From Candidatus Obscuribacterales bacterium (GTDB lineage: Bacteria > Cyanobacteriota > Vampirovibrionia > Obscuribacterales > Obscuribacteraceae): a stretch of 64,000 nucleotides of DNA. This document shows positions 28,401 to 43,400 of this stretch, one piece after another (the first letter of the stretch is position 1; each line of letters opens with the position of its first letter). A program made the translations under genes and the position numbers. The notes below the pieces were generated by a model. The model was not told the DNA's origin, did no database searches, and worked only from the letters and a program-made list of their open reading frames with translations. Location: contig JAIETZ010000002.1 in the NCBI GenBank assembly GCA_019744775.1, forward strand, positions 186,001 through 250,000, read 5' to 3'.

Positions 28401-31400
28401 GAATATCACCGGCGGCCATCAACACTACCGAAGCATCAGATCCTGTTTGCAGAGGCTGTGCATTTGTTGAAGATCCTAAATGTATTGCTTGACCGGAACC
28501 ACCAGACAGTCCGGAACCGGAGGATACCATTATGCTGCCGGAGCGACCATTTACGGCAACGGAGTTGATAACAGCTTGTCCGCTTATATTGGCTCCTACG
28601 TTAATATCTCTCGGTGCGGCAATTGACACAGAACCGGCATTGGTGCCCATGCCGCCGGAGGATGTATTGATGAGGCCGGCGGTGACAACACCTAACGCGC
28701 CACCGTTAACAAGAATTACATCGCCACCGGCGCTATTTCTAGAACTGGTATTGATATTACCGACAATCACGCCGCCACCGGCTAAGCCCTGTCCGTTTTC
28801 AGCAACTAAGAACACATGACCGGAGGCGCCGCCATTGCCTGTAGTAACAATGTCACCGCCAACACTAATGTTGTTTCTGGCAACTAAGTTAACATCGCCG
28901 CCGGAACCTGCTGTAACAACCGGGCTTGTATTAATGCCGCCGCCGATGGAAATGCCTCCGGCAGGAGTAGTAATCGTCAATGTGTTGCCCAGTGTATGAA
29001 TGCTGCCGGCATATGTGAAGTTGGCTGAATCAACATAAATGGTGCCGCCACCGATATTCAATTGATTAACAACAAAGTCGCCTGAGTAGTTAGCAATATT
29101 AACTTCAGGAGCAGTAATGTTTAGTGTGCCCTGCATCAGTCCCTTGTTAGTAATGTTTTGCACTGACAAATTCAATGTGTTGGCTGAAAGCTGACCAAAG
29201 ACATTGAGAGAGCCGGAACTCATGTTTACAGAGCCGTTGGCTGAAAGGACACCTGTGATATTAGCTGTGGCGTTGCTGGCCAGCTGAATAGAAGTAGCGC
29301 CTGTAAACTGATGTGTGCCAAGCAGCAACATATCTCCGGAAACAACAGAGACGTTGACTCCGCTGGCAGCCGACAGCGATCCATTGCCACTCATTGTCAA
29401 ACCATTGAGAGCAAGAAGATTGATGACGCCGGCCGATGTTTGCACCGTGCCGAGATTACTTAGTTTGCCGGTCGACATATTGATATTGCTGTTGCCGCTC
29501 AGCACAGCACCGCTAGCTAAATTAATCGCGCCATTGACACCGGATGCTGACAGGCTTGCAATGCCGCTGAAGTTTTGCGTGCCACTCACGTTCAAAGCAT
29601 TGGCCAATGCTTGAACACTTACTCCAAGGGCTCCTGATAGTGTTCCACCAACGCCGCTTAAGGCGAGTCCCTGATTTCCTGTAACTGACAAGTTTCTAGC
29701 GGCAGCGATAGTGCCGGTATTTTGCAAGTTAGGCGAGGTGATGGTAATGGAGCCAACGCTTGTAAGAGTACCGCCGACAGTCATTTGTCCAACGCCTGTA
29801 TTGCGAATGTTGGCATTGACGGTTGTTGGATCAATTATTGGAGCAGTGAAGTTCCAGGTGCCGTTTACAACAATCGGGTTGGTCAAGCTGGAGTTAACTT
29901 TCAAAATATTCGATTGCGTGAAGTTGGTGGCGGTGACAACAACAGCATCACCAAATAAAGTTGTCGGGATATTAACGGAGCTAATGACATAGGGCGAAAT
30001 ATTGGATGGTCCAAATATCAATGTACCGTTATTCAAATCACCACCCAATCTTCCTAAGCCTTGTTGTGTGATGATGTAGTCCTGGATAGCCGTGTTGGTT
30101 AAATCCAAACTTGGCAATAGCGCGCCCTGGCTATTGCCTGTAAGCACAACGCCACCATTCATTTGAATGCGATTGGCAGCGTTGGCATTGAATATAACCA
30201 TGCCGCCGTCAACATTGGCAGTGTTGCCAACCAATGATGTAATTGCATTTGGCCCATAGAATACCGTGCCACCGTTTAGCGAATTAACAGTGAAGTTAGC
30301 AGGAGCTGTACCTTCCAACACATCTTCCAGTTGTCCGATAGTGAGAATTATTGTGCCGCCGGCTACTCCTAGAGCAGCACTTACGGAAAGATTTGAATTG
30401 GCGCCGAGGGTAATTTGTCCCGATGCCAAATTGTTGGTCTGCAATACCAAGTTACCATTGGTAGCATTAATTGTTGCGCCACTGGCTACGGTGATATTGC
30501 CTGCTTCCGAAATGAAGCTGGCGGATCCATTGGTGGCATTGCCTGAGGCTATAGTAAGACTGGTACCTGATGTCAAATCAATACTCAGACCGCTAGCAGA
30601 AAGTGGTCCTGTAATAGAGCCTTGAACAACAGTCAGGGCTCCTGAACCACCGGCTAGTCCAACTGCTATGCCGGACAATGAGCCTAAGCCGTTGACCGTT
30701 AGACCACTCGCACCTGTCACATTTAACTGACCGCCGCTTGAGCTCAGTGTTCCGCCATTGACTAATGTCGGCGTGTTGATATTGAAATTACCCGTGGCTG
30801 TGACTGTAGCTCCGGACTGCACCGTCACTTGATTGGAGCCGGCATTAATTGTCACTGGCCCACTAAATGTTTGACCGCCTAAGAAGTTTACTGCAGCATT
30901 TATAGTAGTTGAACCCGACGGAGTGCTTATGCTGCCACCACCAGTTGCAGTGACATTGCCGGCAAATGTCCAATTGACATTACCTGTTTGACTGGTGAGG
31001 CTGCCGGCGTTATTAAGTGATGGTGTATTCAGAGATACGGTGCCACTGCTGACAAAGTTAGCACCATTTGCAATTTGCACGCCACCTGAAGCGCCACTAG
31101 CTGTTAAACTCGTCGGTCCGGTTGTCGATTGTGAGTTTAGTATTTGAATGATGCCGGCTGTTGCCTGATAAGCGACAGATGTACCTGAGACTTGTCCACC
31201 TAGTCCTGATACGGACAGTCCACTAGCGCCAAGAAGTGTTGTAGTGCCGCCTGTTGAACTAATAGTACCGGTATTGGATATCACGCCGATTTGCACTGAC
31301 GTGTTGGCACCTGTTGCAGCTATCGCTCCACTGTTGGACAACTGATTGCCCAGCAATGTCAAAGCACCGTTAGCCGCTGTTATTGAGCCTGTGTTGGTAA

Positions 31401-34400
31401 GTATCGTGCCACCAAGGGTTAAGGCTCCGTCGCTTGTGACAATGCCGCCGACTGTCACAGCACCCGTGGCGAGCAATTTACCGAAAGCAGTGCCGCCTGT
31501 AAATTGGTATGTACCGTTAATTACAGCAGTAGCGGTGTTATGCAAAGGAATCGCGAAGCTGCCATCAAAGAATTGATTGAGAACTGTGACATTGGTCGGT
31601 ACATTCAATGCGGTCAAACCAACTGGATTGATATTAGACGGATTGAGCAAGAGATAACCGCCACTGGCAACACCGCTTGTAGTTGTTAACGGTGAAAGTA
31701 CGCCGCCATTGTTGAGAACAGGCAGCTTACCTTGGTTTTGTAGATTGATGATGTCCGCTGTCACAGATGAGTTAGTTAAGTCAAGACTCGAGAATGTGGG
31801 CACCGGCATATTAGCCGTAAGGACGACATTTCCATCAAGTGCAATCGCTGATGTCGGACGCGTGCCTGTGTTGAAGATAACAATGCCACCGTTAAGATTA
31901 GCTGTGTTGCCTGTATTGTTTACTGTGACGCTATTTGTTCCGTAGTAAACGGTTCCGTAATTGGTGGAATTAACAGTCCATGCAGCACAACTGGTGCATG
32001 GAGCAGTTCCTGGTGGCGGTGGAGTCGGTATGGCGCCAATTGCAGCAACGATGCGTCCACCTAAGCGAGCATCACTGGTATTGACGGTAACCGAGCTACC
32101 GGCTCCAAAGAATATTGTGCCGTTTGTTGTATTCAGGTTGTTGAGAATAACATCGCCACTTGTAGCATTTATCGTTCCTGCAGCATTAAGCTGTAATGCC
32201 CCCGAACCAACAGTCATCTGGGCATTGCCGTTTGCAGCAGTAATGCTTTGCAAATTCATTCCATTAGCAGTCGTCAGACTTACACTTGTGCCCTTTGCTG
32301 TAATTGGTCCACTAAGCGTACCTTGATTCAAATTGACCGAATAATAAGTCGTATTCAATCCGCTACCAGTACTTGCTTCAATATTGACACCAGCAGTGCT
32401 TGAAACAGTACCTGTGCCTGTAACCTCAAAATTGCTGCCGGATGTAAGTGAGACAATACCACCAGTGCTTGTAATAGTTCCGGCATTAGCCAAATGTCCA
32501 CCCTGAATAGCAACGTTCAATGCATTGTTAGCAGTTAGTGTCACACCACTTCCCACAGTGCCGGAGTAGCCTGCGCCCAGTGTCGTTGCCGTGGCAGTAA
32601 ATCCTTGATTGCCGGTGAAGTTGAAGCTTGTGCCGGCATTGAGAACGATATTGGCTGATGCAGCTAATTGACCACCACCGGTGAGAGTCATGAGTGAGCC
32701 GCTAATATTCAGGTTGCCGCCATTTGCGTTAATAGAGCCACTGTTATTCAAAGTACCGGCCGTCAAGCCAACTGATTGCGAGGAGGTCAGCGTGCCGGCA
32801 TTTTGAATTGTGCCCGTCAAACCGCTGGTGACGGTCATAGCACCAGTTGAAGTTACTGAAACTGCACCAACTGAAACCAGCGCGTTTGTTCCAGTTGCTT
32901 GCAATGTAGCTGCACCTTGAATGGACTGGGCACCAGTTATTGAAAGCGTGCCGCTGCTTGAGGCATTTGGTGCAAGTCCTGCCAACAATACTTGTTTGCC
33001 GGCGGTAAGCGCCTGCAATGTACCGCCACCGGAAACAGTCAGTGTACCGTTATTAGTAACGCTCAAATTACCAGTTGTCGAAGCAAGAGTTCCTTGATTG
33101 ACCATACCGGCAGTTGTTACAGACAAATTGCCGGAACTTGTAAGGTTAGCACTGGCAGCAACATTTACAGCAGTCGTTGCGCTGATGCTACCCAAGCCGG
33201 TAATACTGTGTAAACCGGAGATGTTCACAGATCCCGTGGTGGCACTAATATTGACACCGGCCGAACCGGACAATGTTGAAGCAGGATTGGAAGATGGTCC
33301 ACTCAAGGCAAATCCAGTTGCACCAACCAAGTTAAGAGTTCCGTTTTGCGCAGATACGGAGCCAAGATTATTTAGTCCAGGCATGTTCAATGTCAGACTT
33401 CCTTGACCGACCAACAATCCAGTTGAAGCCACTTGACCAACAACGCTTGCTGTGACAACGCCCGCAGAAGTGCTACCGTTAAACGTCACTCCGCCGCCTA
33501 CGATAAAGTCGCCACTGCTAATAACAATAATCGGCGTTAGGTTGATGAAGTCATTTAGTCCAAGAGAGACGTTGTTCGGAACGTTGAAGCCGGTTATGCC
33601 ATTTGGATCAAGGTTGGCTGGCCCGATAATTACATTGCCGCCGATTGCCACACCGGAGCCGTTGACTATCAAAGTACCGCCGAAGTAGCCCTGCTGCTGA
33701 TTGGCAATAATGGCAGATGTGACACTTTGTTGTGTCAGGTCTAAACTATCAACGAACGCAATTCCTTGCGAAACTTCAACATTAACGCCACCCTTGAAGG
33801 AGATAGCTGTGCTGTTGTTGCCATTAAAGGTTGCATCACCCTGGAATAATGTTAGCGTATTCGTGCTGGAGGATCCGGCAGTCGAAATGCCATTGTTTCC
33901 ATAGTAGACATTGCTTTGCGTCGGACTGCCTTGGATTACAACTTGCCAGTTGCTGCCTGGTGGCGTACCGGCAGGAACTGATGGAGGCACCGGTCCCATG
34001 CTGACAAACAATGCGCCACTGAAATTCAACTGGCTTGTTACTGTTACCTGAGCATTTTGTTCGAAGGTGATACTACCATTCACCAGATCGTCATTCTCTA
34101 AGGTCAAATTGCCATTCAAGACATAAACATCTGCCGACTGAGCGATCGTCAACGCTCCGCTTGTTACCTTAACTGTGGCTGCATCACCATTTACATTCAA
34201 GCCGCCAGTTGTACGCAATCCCAGTAAGCTCAAGCTTGCGCCAGTAGTTAAATTAACCGAGCGACCAACCAAATTAGCATTACCTGTGATTTGTGATTGC
34301 GTAACACTTACATCACCGTTTAAGCCGGTTGGATTGAAGCTTTGCATATTGACAGTAGCGCCTTGCAAGAGACCACAAGTTGAACAACCGGTATTGTTGA

Positions 34401-37400
34401 TTGTCAGATTGCCTGTGTTGGTAACAGTCAAGCTGGCACCCGAAACCATGCTACCCAAGTTAGTCAATGTAGCTGTCGTTACAGTCAAATTGCCACCTGT
34501 CGTAAAGCTGGAGCCTTGAGCCAGGCTGACGGATGCGCCTGATCCAGTTGCATTAAGTTGTGCAGCGCCTGTATAACTTGCGCCACCCAAAGTGCTCGGT
34601 GCCTTAAGAGATCCGGACAGTGTCAAATTGCCTGTTGTTGCTGTAAGTATCGTAGAGGTGCCGTTGGCGGCAGTCAGGAAATTACCTGTACCTTGCAATT
34701 GCAGACCGGTTGCGCCTGTAACATTTATGTTGCCGGCAGCCGCACTGATAGTGCCTGTGTTATTCATGTTTGCGACATTGAAGGCTAGCGAGCCATCAGA
34801 TGTAACAGTGCCGCTTATAGTCAGTGGACCAGTGACGGTGAGCACGCCTTGCGAAGTTACTCCTGACTGGTTAGATACATAGTTTAGTGTGCCGGCAATT
34901 GTTCTTGTGCTTATGCCGCTTACACTGATTGCTTGACCGGTGAAGTTGAGTCCAGTCACGGTCACGCCATTTGTAATATTCAATCCGTTAATAGCAGCTA
35001 CAAAGTTGGCCGGCTGAATTGTCAGTGTGCCGCCGGTTGCCACCCCTGATCCATTGACCGTCAAATTACCAACCAATCTTCCCTGATTGATATAAGTAGT
35101 CAACGCTGAAGTTACTGGAGCAGAAGTCAAATCTAAACTGGTCAGCTGAGGAGCGACGCCTGTGATTGTTACTTGAGTGTTGCCTTCCAGTGAAATGGCA
35201 TTAGCTCTGTTGCTGTCGTTATTGAATATAAGCACGCCACCATTAACGGAAGCAGTGTTGCTGCCGGCATTAACTGTCGGCGTCAATTGACCGTAGAAGA
35301 TATTGCCGCCATTGGTAGCATTTGCTGTGAAGCCTGTTAATGGAGCAGTGCCGACCGTCGGCGATGTTGGAGTAGCGCCCATGAGGACAAGCACGCGACC
35401 ACCTGTGACAAATGAGTTGGATGTGACATTTATTTGCGCACCGGAGCCTAGTGAAATAGTGCCGGCAGCTGTGTCGGTATTTTGCAGAACAAAGTCGCCA
35501 TTGGTTACATTCACTTGAGCACCACTGTTCAGGTTAAGTGCACCACCAGCAGTGACGAAATTGGCATTACCGCCTGTTGTCGTCACTTGAGACAAGGATA
35601 GCCCACTGGCAGTAGCAACCGTCGCGCTCAAACCGGTAACGGAAAGGGCGCCTTGAATGCTGCCTTGTGCGGCATTAATTGCATAGTATGTAGTCGGTCC
35701 ACTCGATGTGGCAATGAGATTGACGCCTGTTGAGCCTGCAAGTGTTCCTGTGCCGCTGACGTTTAAGGCTGCCTGAGCACTTACTGTAAGTGCTCCACCT
35801 AATGCGCTGATATTGCCGGAATTTGTAAGGGCCGGAACACTTACGATCAAGCCACCACTGGAACTTAAGGTGCCTGTTACCTGCAACGTGTTGTTGGAGC
35901 TAAATGTTGGACTGCCGCTTGTCTGTGTAAAGGCAAAGACACCGGCAATAAGTGGATTAGCTATACCAACGATGTTTACGCTATTGTTAGTTGCAAATCC
36001 TGTGTTAGTTACAGTAACTGCAGTTGGAATATTGAACGCGACCAGCGTGCCGTAGTTTTCCGGAACAGCAATTATGTTGCCGCTGACAGCTTGACCAAAT
36101 CCATTTAGATTCAATGAACCTAGCAAACGACCTTGATCCTGCCAGGTTCTTGCCTTTGTAGCAACAACGGAATTGGTCAAGTCTAAGTCATTGAATTGTG
36201 GTGCTTGCGCATTGGCAACAAAATCAACACCACCGTTGACGCGAATTGAATTGGAGTTGGCGCCATTAAAGATGAGCACGCCTCCATTTATGGATGCCGT
36301 ATTTAGTCCGGAACCTCCAGATGGCGAGTTACTCGTGTCGAAACCAGAGCCATAGAAGATGTTGCCACCAACAGATGTGCTTGCTTGCCATTGATAGGTT
36401 GGCGCCAAGCCGTCAGCCGGCGGCTGCGGAACGGCACCGATAGTTAAAATGATGCGGGCAATTTCACCAGTTGATCCACCAGCGCCTGTCGTATTGACGG
36501 TCAGGTTGCTTGGATCAATTGTAATTGTGCCTGCTGCACTATTGTTTCTCAAAATGAGCGAGCCGTTGTTCACCGTCAAGTTGCTTGCTGTTTGAACATG
36601 CAAATCACCGGATGTGGCAGTTAAAAGTGCGCTACCGTTATAAGTTGTCACTTGTCCGATGGTGAGCGAAGCTGGTGAAGTTACAGTTACGGTGTTACCA
36701 AAAGCGTTTACTGTTTGCAGCAACTGATTTTGCGTTGAAGTAACTGAACCACCACTGCCTGGTAGTGGACCGGAACTTGGTCCGCCATAAAGTGAAATGC
36801 TGCCGTTAGCATTCAAGCTGCCGGCACCGGTTATAGTCAATCCACTTGCGCCGACTCCTTCAATACTTAGAACGCCACCTGTAGCAGGCGTTGTGAAAAC
36901 AGCACCGGCATTAGAAAGAGTTGGTGTAAACAATGAAAGATCAGAACCGCTTTGTACGGAAATTCCATTATTGACAACGATGCTTCCAGCTACGGCCTTC
37001 AAGTCAGCAATGCCCGGCATATTGATGCTTACAGGGAATGTCAAGTTGCCATTCTGGGCTTCCAGGGTAACCTTCTGACCGCCGCCTGTTAGCAAGCTTC
37101 CCGGCAAGGTCATCGTCAATGCCGTCGGACTGTAGACTCTTACAGAATTCAAAGTACTCTGCAAGGTGCCTTCGTTATTTAGGCTGCGCGTGTTGACTGT
37201 CAGCAAGCCGCCGATGCTAAAAGTGACACCACTTGCCACATGCACGGAGCCTAGTGCCGACAATGCTTGCAATGTTGCCGCGCCGCTAATGGTGGCATCA
37301 GACAGGATATTCAATACACCTGTAGTGGCGGTAAATGAGACACCGCCGGCACCGGCGGCATCATAGACACCAGGACCATGGGTGCCGTCGACACCACTTA

Positions 37401-40400
37401 CCGAAAGTCCACTTGCACCGATAACGGAAATGATACCAGTTGCGGCAATCATGCCCATATTACTTATTGATGGCACATTTAAGGTGACATCACCAAAATT
37501 GTTAACGATGTTCGTTCCTCTCGTACCACTTACATCCAGATAATTGATTTGCAATGTCTGGTTGGCTGTAATCGCAATAGTTCCCTGAGTGGAGTAATTC
37601 GTCACTACACCACTAACGATGGCATTGCCTGTGCTGTTAATTAAGAGCGGCGAGCCAACCGTGAAATCCTGATTGGTCAGAATTACACCAGGTGTGATGT
37701 TAAATGCAGAAACACCAATCCCCGGAATATTTGATGGTGTAATTGTTAGTGTGCCTGACGCTCCACCAGGGTTCCAGACTAATGTTCCACCGATGCGTCC
37801 TAAGGTTTGGTAACCAATTATCTCGTTAACAACTGTCTGATTCGTCAAATCCAAGCTGTTCAAAATAACTACAGGCGTTTCTGCTTCGACGAGCACGCCG
37901 CCGTCTAAAGTAATACTGCCGGCGTTGGTTCCGTAGAAGACTACAGTGGCGCCAATTGCATTTACAGTGTTGTTGCTTGTCTGCGACGGATTGGAAACAA
38001 CTACTCCGGCTGGTCCCCAATAAATGGTACCGCCGGCTTGAGTGCTCTCATCAATTCCTGAAGGTGTTGGGCTTGTCGGCGGGCTTGGTGGTATAGTACC
38101 TATCGCAATTCGAATAGTTCCACCGGTACCTAAGCCAGTAACATCGGAGAGAATCTGCGAATTTGCACCAAGAGTGATTGTGCCTGAGGCATTGGTGTTG
38201 TAGAGATTTACATCACCCTGATTTCCTTGAATTATCTTATTGGCGTTAACCAACAAAGCACCACTGCCGGCAGTTGCGGTGAGATTGCCATTTGAAGCTG
38301 TCATATTGCCTAGCGTGAGAGCGCCGGCTGAAGTAACGGAAATAGAAGTGCCAATGGAATTTACTTCGCCTGAGATGCTTCCTTGTGTCACATTGACTTG
38401 ACCAGCCGAACTGTTAAAGGCTACTTGCTGATTGCTCGATAATGCGCCTGCATTGCCGCCATTAGCGATTGTTACTCCACCAGCATTAGTGAATGTAAGA
38501 TTACCGTTTTGGGCTGTGATTGATCCGCCGTTTGTAACTGATGGTGTATTGACGGCCATCGCACCGGTGCTGCCTAGTGTCTTGGTGTCTGAAACGACAA
38601 CGCTGCCGGAGGCGGCATTAACCGTGAGCGCACCGCTTTGAACATTGAAGGTGTTGCTGGCTGTCACATTTACATTGCCAGTTTGCGAAGTCAGACTAAT
38701 CTGTCCGTTTGATAAATCGGTGACAAAACTACCGGCTGCCGAAACTGTAAGATTTCCGGAATTAGTAATGATGATTTGACCATTTGTGCTCTTGACCAAT
38801 CCGGAGTTAGCAATATTGCCGGTCGTTAGTGTGAGATTATTTGTGGCTTGCAATGTCGCTGTGGAGAATACTCCCAGTTGACCGTTGCCGCTGGTCGTCA
38901 TATTGACGGTGCCAACGGTCATTGTTTCAACATTATTGGTATCGCCTACTTGAATTCCGGCATTGCTTCCAGTCATCGTCAAGTTATAAGAGTTAGCCGC
39001 ATTGCTACCGACAAGAGTAACTCCGCTGCCGGTGTTGTTGATATAGACATCACCGTTGGCACCGGCATTAGCTGTGAGGAAGGCAGCATTAGTTTTGATA
39101 TTCGATCCGTTAGAACCAATATTTGCGCCACTCGAGCCGCTTGTTGTCAGCGTCAAAGTATTGGTGTTAATTGTGCTTGAAGCGTTACCGCTGGCAATTG
39201 TTCCAGTACCTGCAGCTGTCAGCGACACAGAGCTTGCTCCTGTCAGTGTCAGAGCAGAACCTGCATCACCAAGTTGTATGGCACCATTTGCACCGGACAT
39301 TGTGACGTTATAAGCATTCGCGCTGTTGGTTCCTTTTAGTAACAATGAGGCTGCTGTGCTAGCAACGAAGACATTTCCGGAATTACCGGCGTTGGCACTT
39401 AATTGACCAGCTGATGTACGGATGCTGCCGTTTGCACCTGCAGCACCAATGTCAGCGCCGGCGCCACCTGCTGTAGCAAGGTTCAAGACCGGTGTATTAA
39501 CTATGCTGCTTGCGTTACCTTGAGTGATTGTGCCGTTGCCACTAGCTGTCAGACTAACGCTTGTTGTTGCTGCCAGCGTTTCTGCCGTGCCTGGATTTCC
39601 TAAACGAATGGAACCATTTGTAGAAGTCATCACCACTGTGAAAATATTAGCGGCATTGTCATATGAACCGTTGCCTACGAGATCCAAACTGGTTGCTTTT
39701 CCATTTATGTAAACATTGCCGTTAGCTCCGGCATTAGCAGTCAGCGTTGTTGCTGTCGTGATGATGCCGTTTCCGCTAGCGCCAATATCGGCACCGGCGC
39801 CACCACTTGTACGCATGCTGACATTGGTAGCGCTAATTTGGCTGGCGTTATTTCCGTTCAATATAGTGCCTGTGCCGGAGGCCAGTAAGTTAACCGTACC
39901 ACCGGTTATATTCACTGAGCTTCCGGAATCACCCAATTGAATTGCGCCATTAGTTCCTGTCATTGCCAGACTGTAGGTGCTGCCGGCATTGGTTCCCTTC
40001 ACTATAGTCAAAGCTGCCGAGCTTTCCACATAGGCGTTACCGTTGGCTCCGGCATTTGCGCTAAGTGTTCCGGCCGTCGTCTTAATGGCATTACCGTTAG
40101 CACCAATATTTGCTCCGGAGGCACCACTTGTTGCCAGATTAACAGTTGACGCTGATACAACACTGCCTGCGTTGCCTTGTGAAATTGTGCCGTTGCCGGA
40201 AGCCGTCAATGTCGCTGTAGTTGCCGTCAAGGTCTCAGCAGTTCCGGAATCTCCCAGTTGTATGCTGCCGTTTGTGCCGGTCATCGTCAAATTGAATGAA
40301 GCGGCTTGGTTATCATAAGTACCATTGCCGATAAGCTTGACTGATGATCCAGTATTAGCAATGTGGACATTGCCTGAAGCGCCGGCATTTGCAGTAAGTG

Positions 40401-43400
40401 TGGCAGCTGAAGTTCTAATGGCTGCTCCGCCTGCACCGATATCGGCACCTGCGCCACCGGCAGTTTTCATATTCAACGTTGAGGCATTGATAATGCTTGC
40501 GGCATTGCCGGATGTTATAGCACCCGTGCCTATTGCAGTAAGAGTAGCTGTACCAGCTGCTGTAACTGTCGCAGCTGTGCCGGAGTCACCTAATGCAATT
40601 GCCCCATTGGTACCTGTCATAGTTACGGTAAAGGCGTTACCGGCATTGTTTCCAAGTAATTTCAGAGATGCAGCCGAGCCTTTTATAAATACATTGCCGC
40701 TTGCTCCAGAGTTTGCTGTCAAAGTAGAAGCGTTGGTTGCAATACCATTAGCATCGTCACCTATGCCACCGGCGCCGGCAGTCATAGATACGGTTGCTGC
40801 ATTCAATGAGCCCGTTGTTTGGGTAATGCCACCAGCTCCTGCAACCGACAAATTTGCTGAAGAGGCAGCCACACTATTTGCCAGAACTAGATTGGTGCCG
40901 CTATTGGTTAAATTGACCGTTAAGTTGCCGGAGTTAAATGCTTGTCCAGCGCTTCCAAGCGTAACCGTGCTTGTACTGCTGTTGGTAATGGATACATTAC
41001 CTGTTAAGGCTGGCGATGTGTTGGAAAGCAAGGAAGTTGCTTTTGTCGAAACATTTAACGAGGCGACATTGCCACCTAAGGTCAATGACGTCGTATTGAG
41101 ATTGTTATTGACATAGGCGGTGGCATTGCTGTTAACAGTCAATGTAGTTGTGCTTGCGCCAGTGCCAATATTACTGCCGGTTGTACCGATATCGCCTGAG
41201 TTGGAAACCATAGTAAGAGACGGAGTGACAATCTGACTGCCGTTGTCACCATTGGCGATTGTGCCTGAACCACTGGCAGTCAATGACACCGCCGACGTGC
41301 CCTGGACCGTAACAGGAGCGCCAGTATCGCCAAGTTGAATACCACCGCTTGCTCCAGTCATCGTTAGGCTGTAAGAATTTGCTTGGTTGGTACCGACTAA
41401 CTTCACAGAGCTTGCTGTGTTGTTAATTACTACGTCACCTGTTGAGCCGGCATTTGCTGAAAGTATTGTGGCGTTTGTTGCAATTACATTGCCACCTGTA
41501 CCAATGCCGCCGCTTCCCGATTGCATATTCAAGGTAGTAGCGCTTATTGAACCTGAGGTTTGAGTAATTGAAGCTGTGCCGGATGTCGTCAAACCAGCTG
41601 TTGTTGTTGCCGACAGGTTGTTGGCTACAACGAGATTAGTGCCGGCATTGCTCAGCGTAATGGAAACCGAATTCGATTTGAAATCGAAAGAGCCATTGCC
41701 GACTGCAACGGACGAAGCGGTACTACTGTTGACAATGGAAGCATTACCGGTAAACGATGGCGCCAACATAGTTGTTGCTTTAGTAGTTAGGTTCAAGCTT
41801 TGTGCGTTGCCACCCAAGGTGAGGCTTGTCAGATTGTTGGTGTTGTCTACGAAAGCTGTCGCGTTAGTTGTGACACTTAAGGCAGTGGTTGTGGCACCTG
41901 TAGTTAAGTAGCTACCAACGGCACCTATATTGCCAGTGTTGGAAACAAGACTAAGTATCGGCGTCAAGATACTGCCAACGGAGACTCCATTGGCGATAGT
42001 ACCGCTGCCTGTTGCAGTTAGTGTTGCCGAAACACCAGCTGAGAATGTTCCTGAATTTTGAATACCAGCGCCTGTCAGAGCAAGTGTTGTAGTCGCCTGC
42101 ACAAGTCCAGAGTTCTGGATACCGGAGGCAGTAACATTCAACGAACCATCCGATGTGAAATTACCTGTCGTACCAACCAAGAGCAATCCACCGCCGGGAT
42201 TCTGTGAACTGATAGTAAGCACCGCCTGCGATTGCGAAGCTTGCGTTGTAAATTGATAAGTGCCGTCAACGATAGCATTTGTAGAACCTGTCAGGGTCAA
42301 AGCTAAAGGATTGGCACCAGTGAAGTTCAAGTTACCTACAGTCACAGTGGATGGAATGTTCAGTGCCGTCAAGCCGGCGCTCAAGTTAGCAGGTGTGAGG
42401 AAAACATCACCCATAACTTGTCCGCTTTGGATGTAGAGTGTGCCGCCTAATAAGTGCTGTTGCTGGTAATTGATGATGTTTGTTACATCAGTATTGTTCG
42501 GATTGCTCAAATCAAGGCTACCTATAATCGGTGTATTGCCTTGGGCTGTAATGGTGACTCCATCATTGAGCAATATTGCATTAGCTCCCTGCGGTCCTGG
42601 GTTATTGAATATAACCGTACCTGGTTGAATGTTGACTATGTTGCTGCCATTCGCAGCAACAAGTTGTGGACCAAAGAACAATGCACCGGCGCCGCCTAAA
42701 TTATTGACAGTAATACCTGAAACTTGGCTGCCCGGATACGGATTGGTTGGCGAGCCAGGCACACCGCCAATAACAATATTTACTTGTCCACCACCACTAC
42801 CGCTATTGGAATAAGCGTTGATGGTGCTGCCTGTGTCAAGCAGAATAGTGCCACTATTAACATCAGCGTTATTGAGAGTAATGTTACCTTGACCCGCTGT
42901 CAGCGCAGCCGCTGCTGCAACCTTCAATACGCCTGTACCGGCCGTTACGGAAATTGAGCCGTCAGGAACAGAACCTAACTGGTTGGTCGTAATAGTGCCT
43001 AATGTGACACCACTATTAACGGTTGTCACCGAGAACGAGGCAACAGACGTACCGGCAATCTTACCGGTAATGCTGCCTTGAGCAATTGAAACAGCACCAT
43101 TGCTGCTGGTTAATGTTATTGTGCCAAGAGCACCTGCCGAAACCTGACCGGAGCTACCTGTTTGCGTGATTATCAAATTACCGGCACCGGTATTGGAAAT
43201 GTTTACAGCACCTGTGCCGCTCATAGTTCCGTCATTAGTTAAGCTAACGGTATTGACTGTAAGTGTTGTGCCCGTCGCTGAAACGGTGCCTGCATTCGTA
43301 ATTGAACTGCCTGTCAAACTGACACCATTAGCACTTACATTGGCGCCATTATCCACCGCCAATGTCGAGCTGCCGCCGGCGGTTATCACGGCCGAACTTG

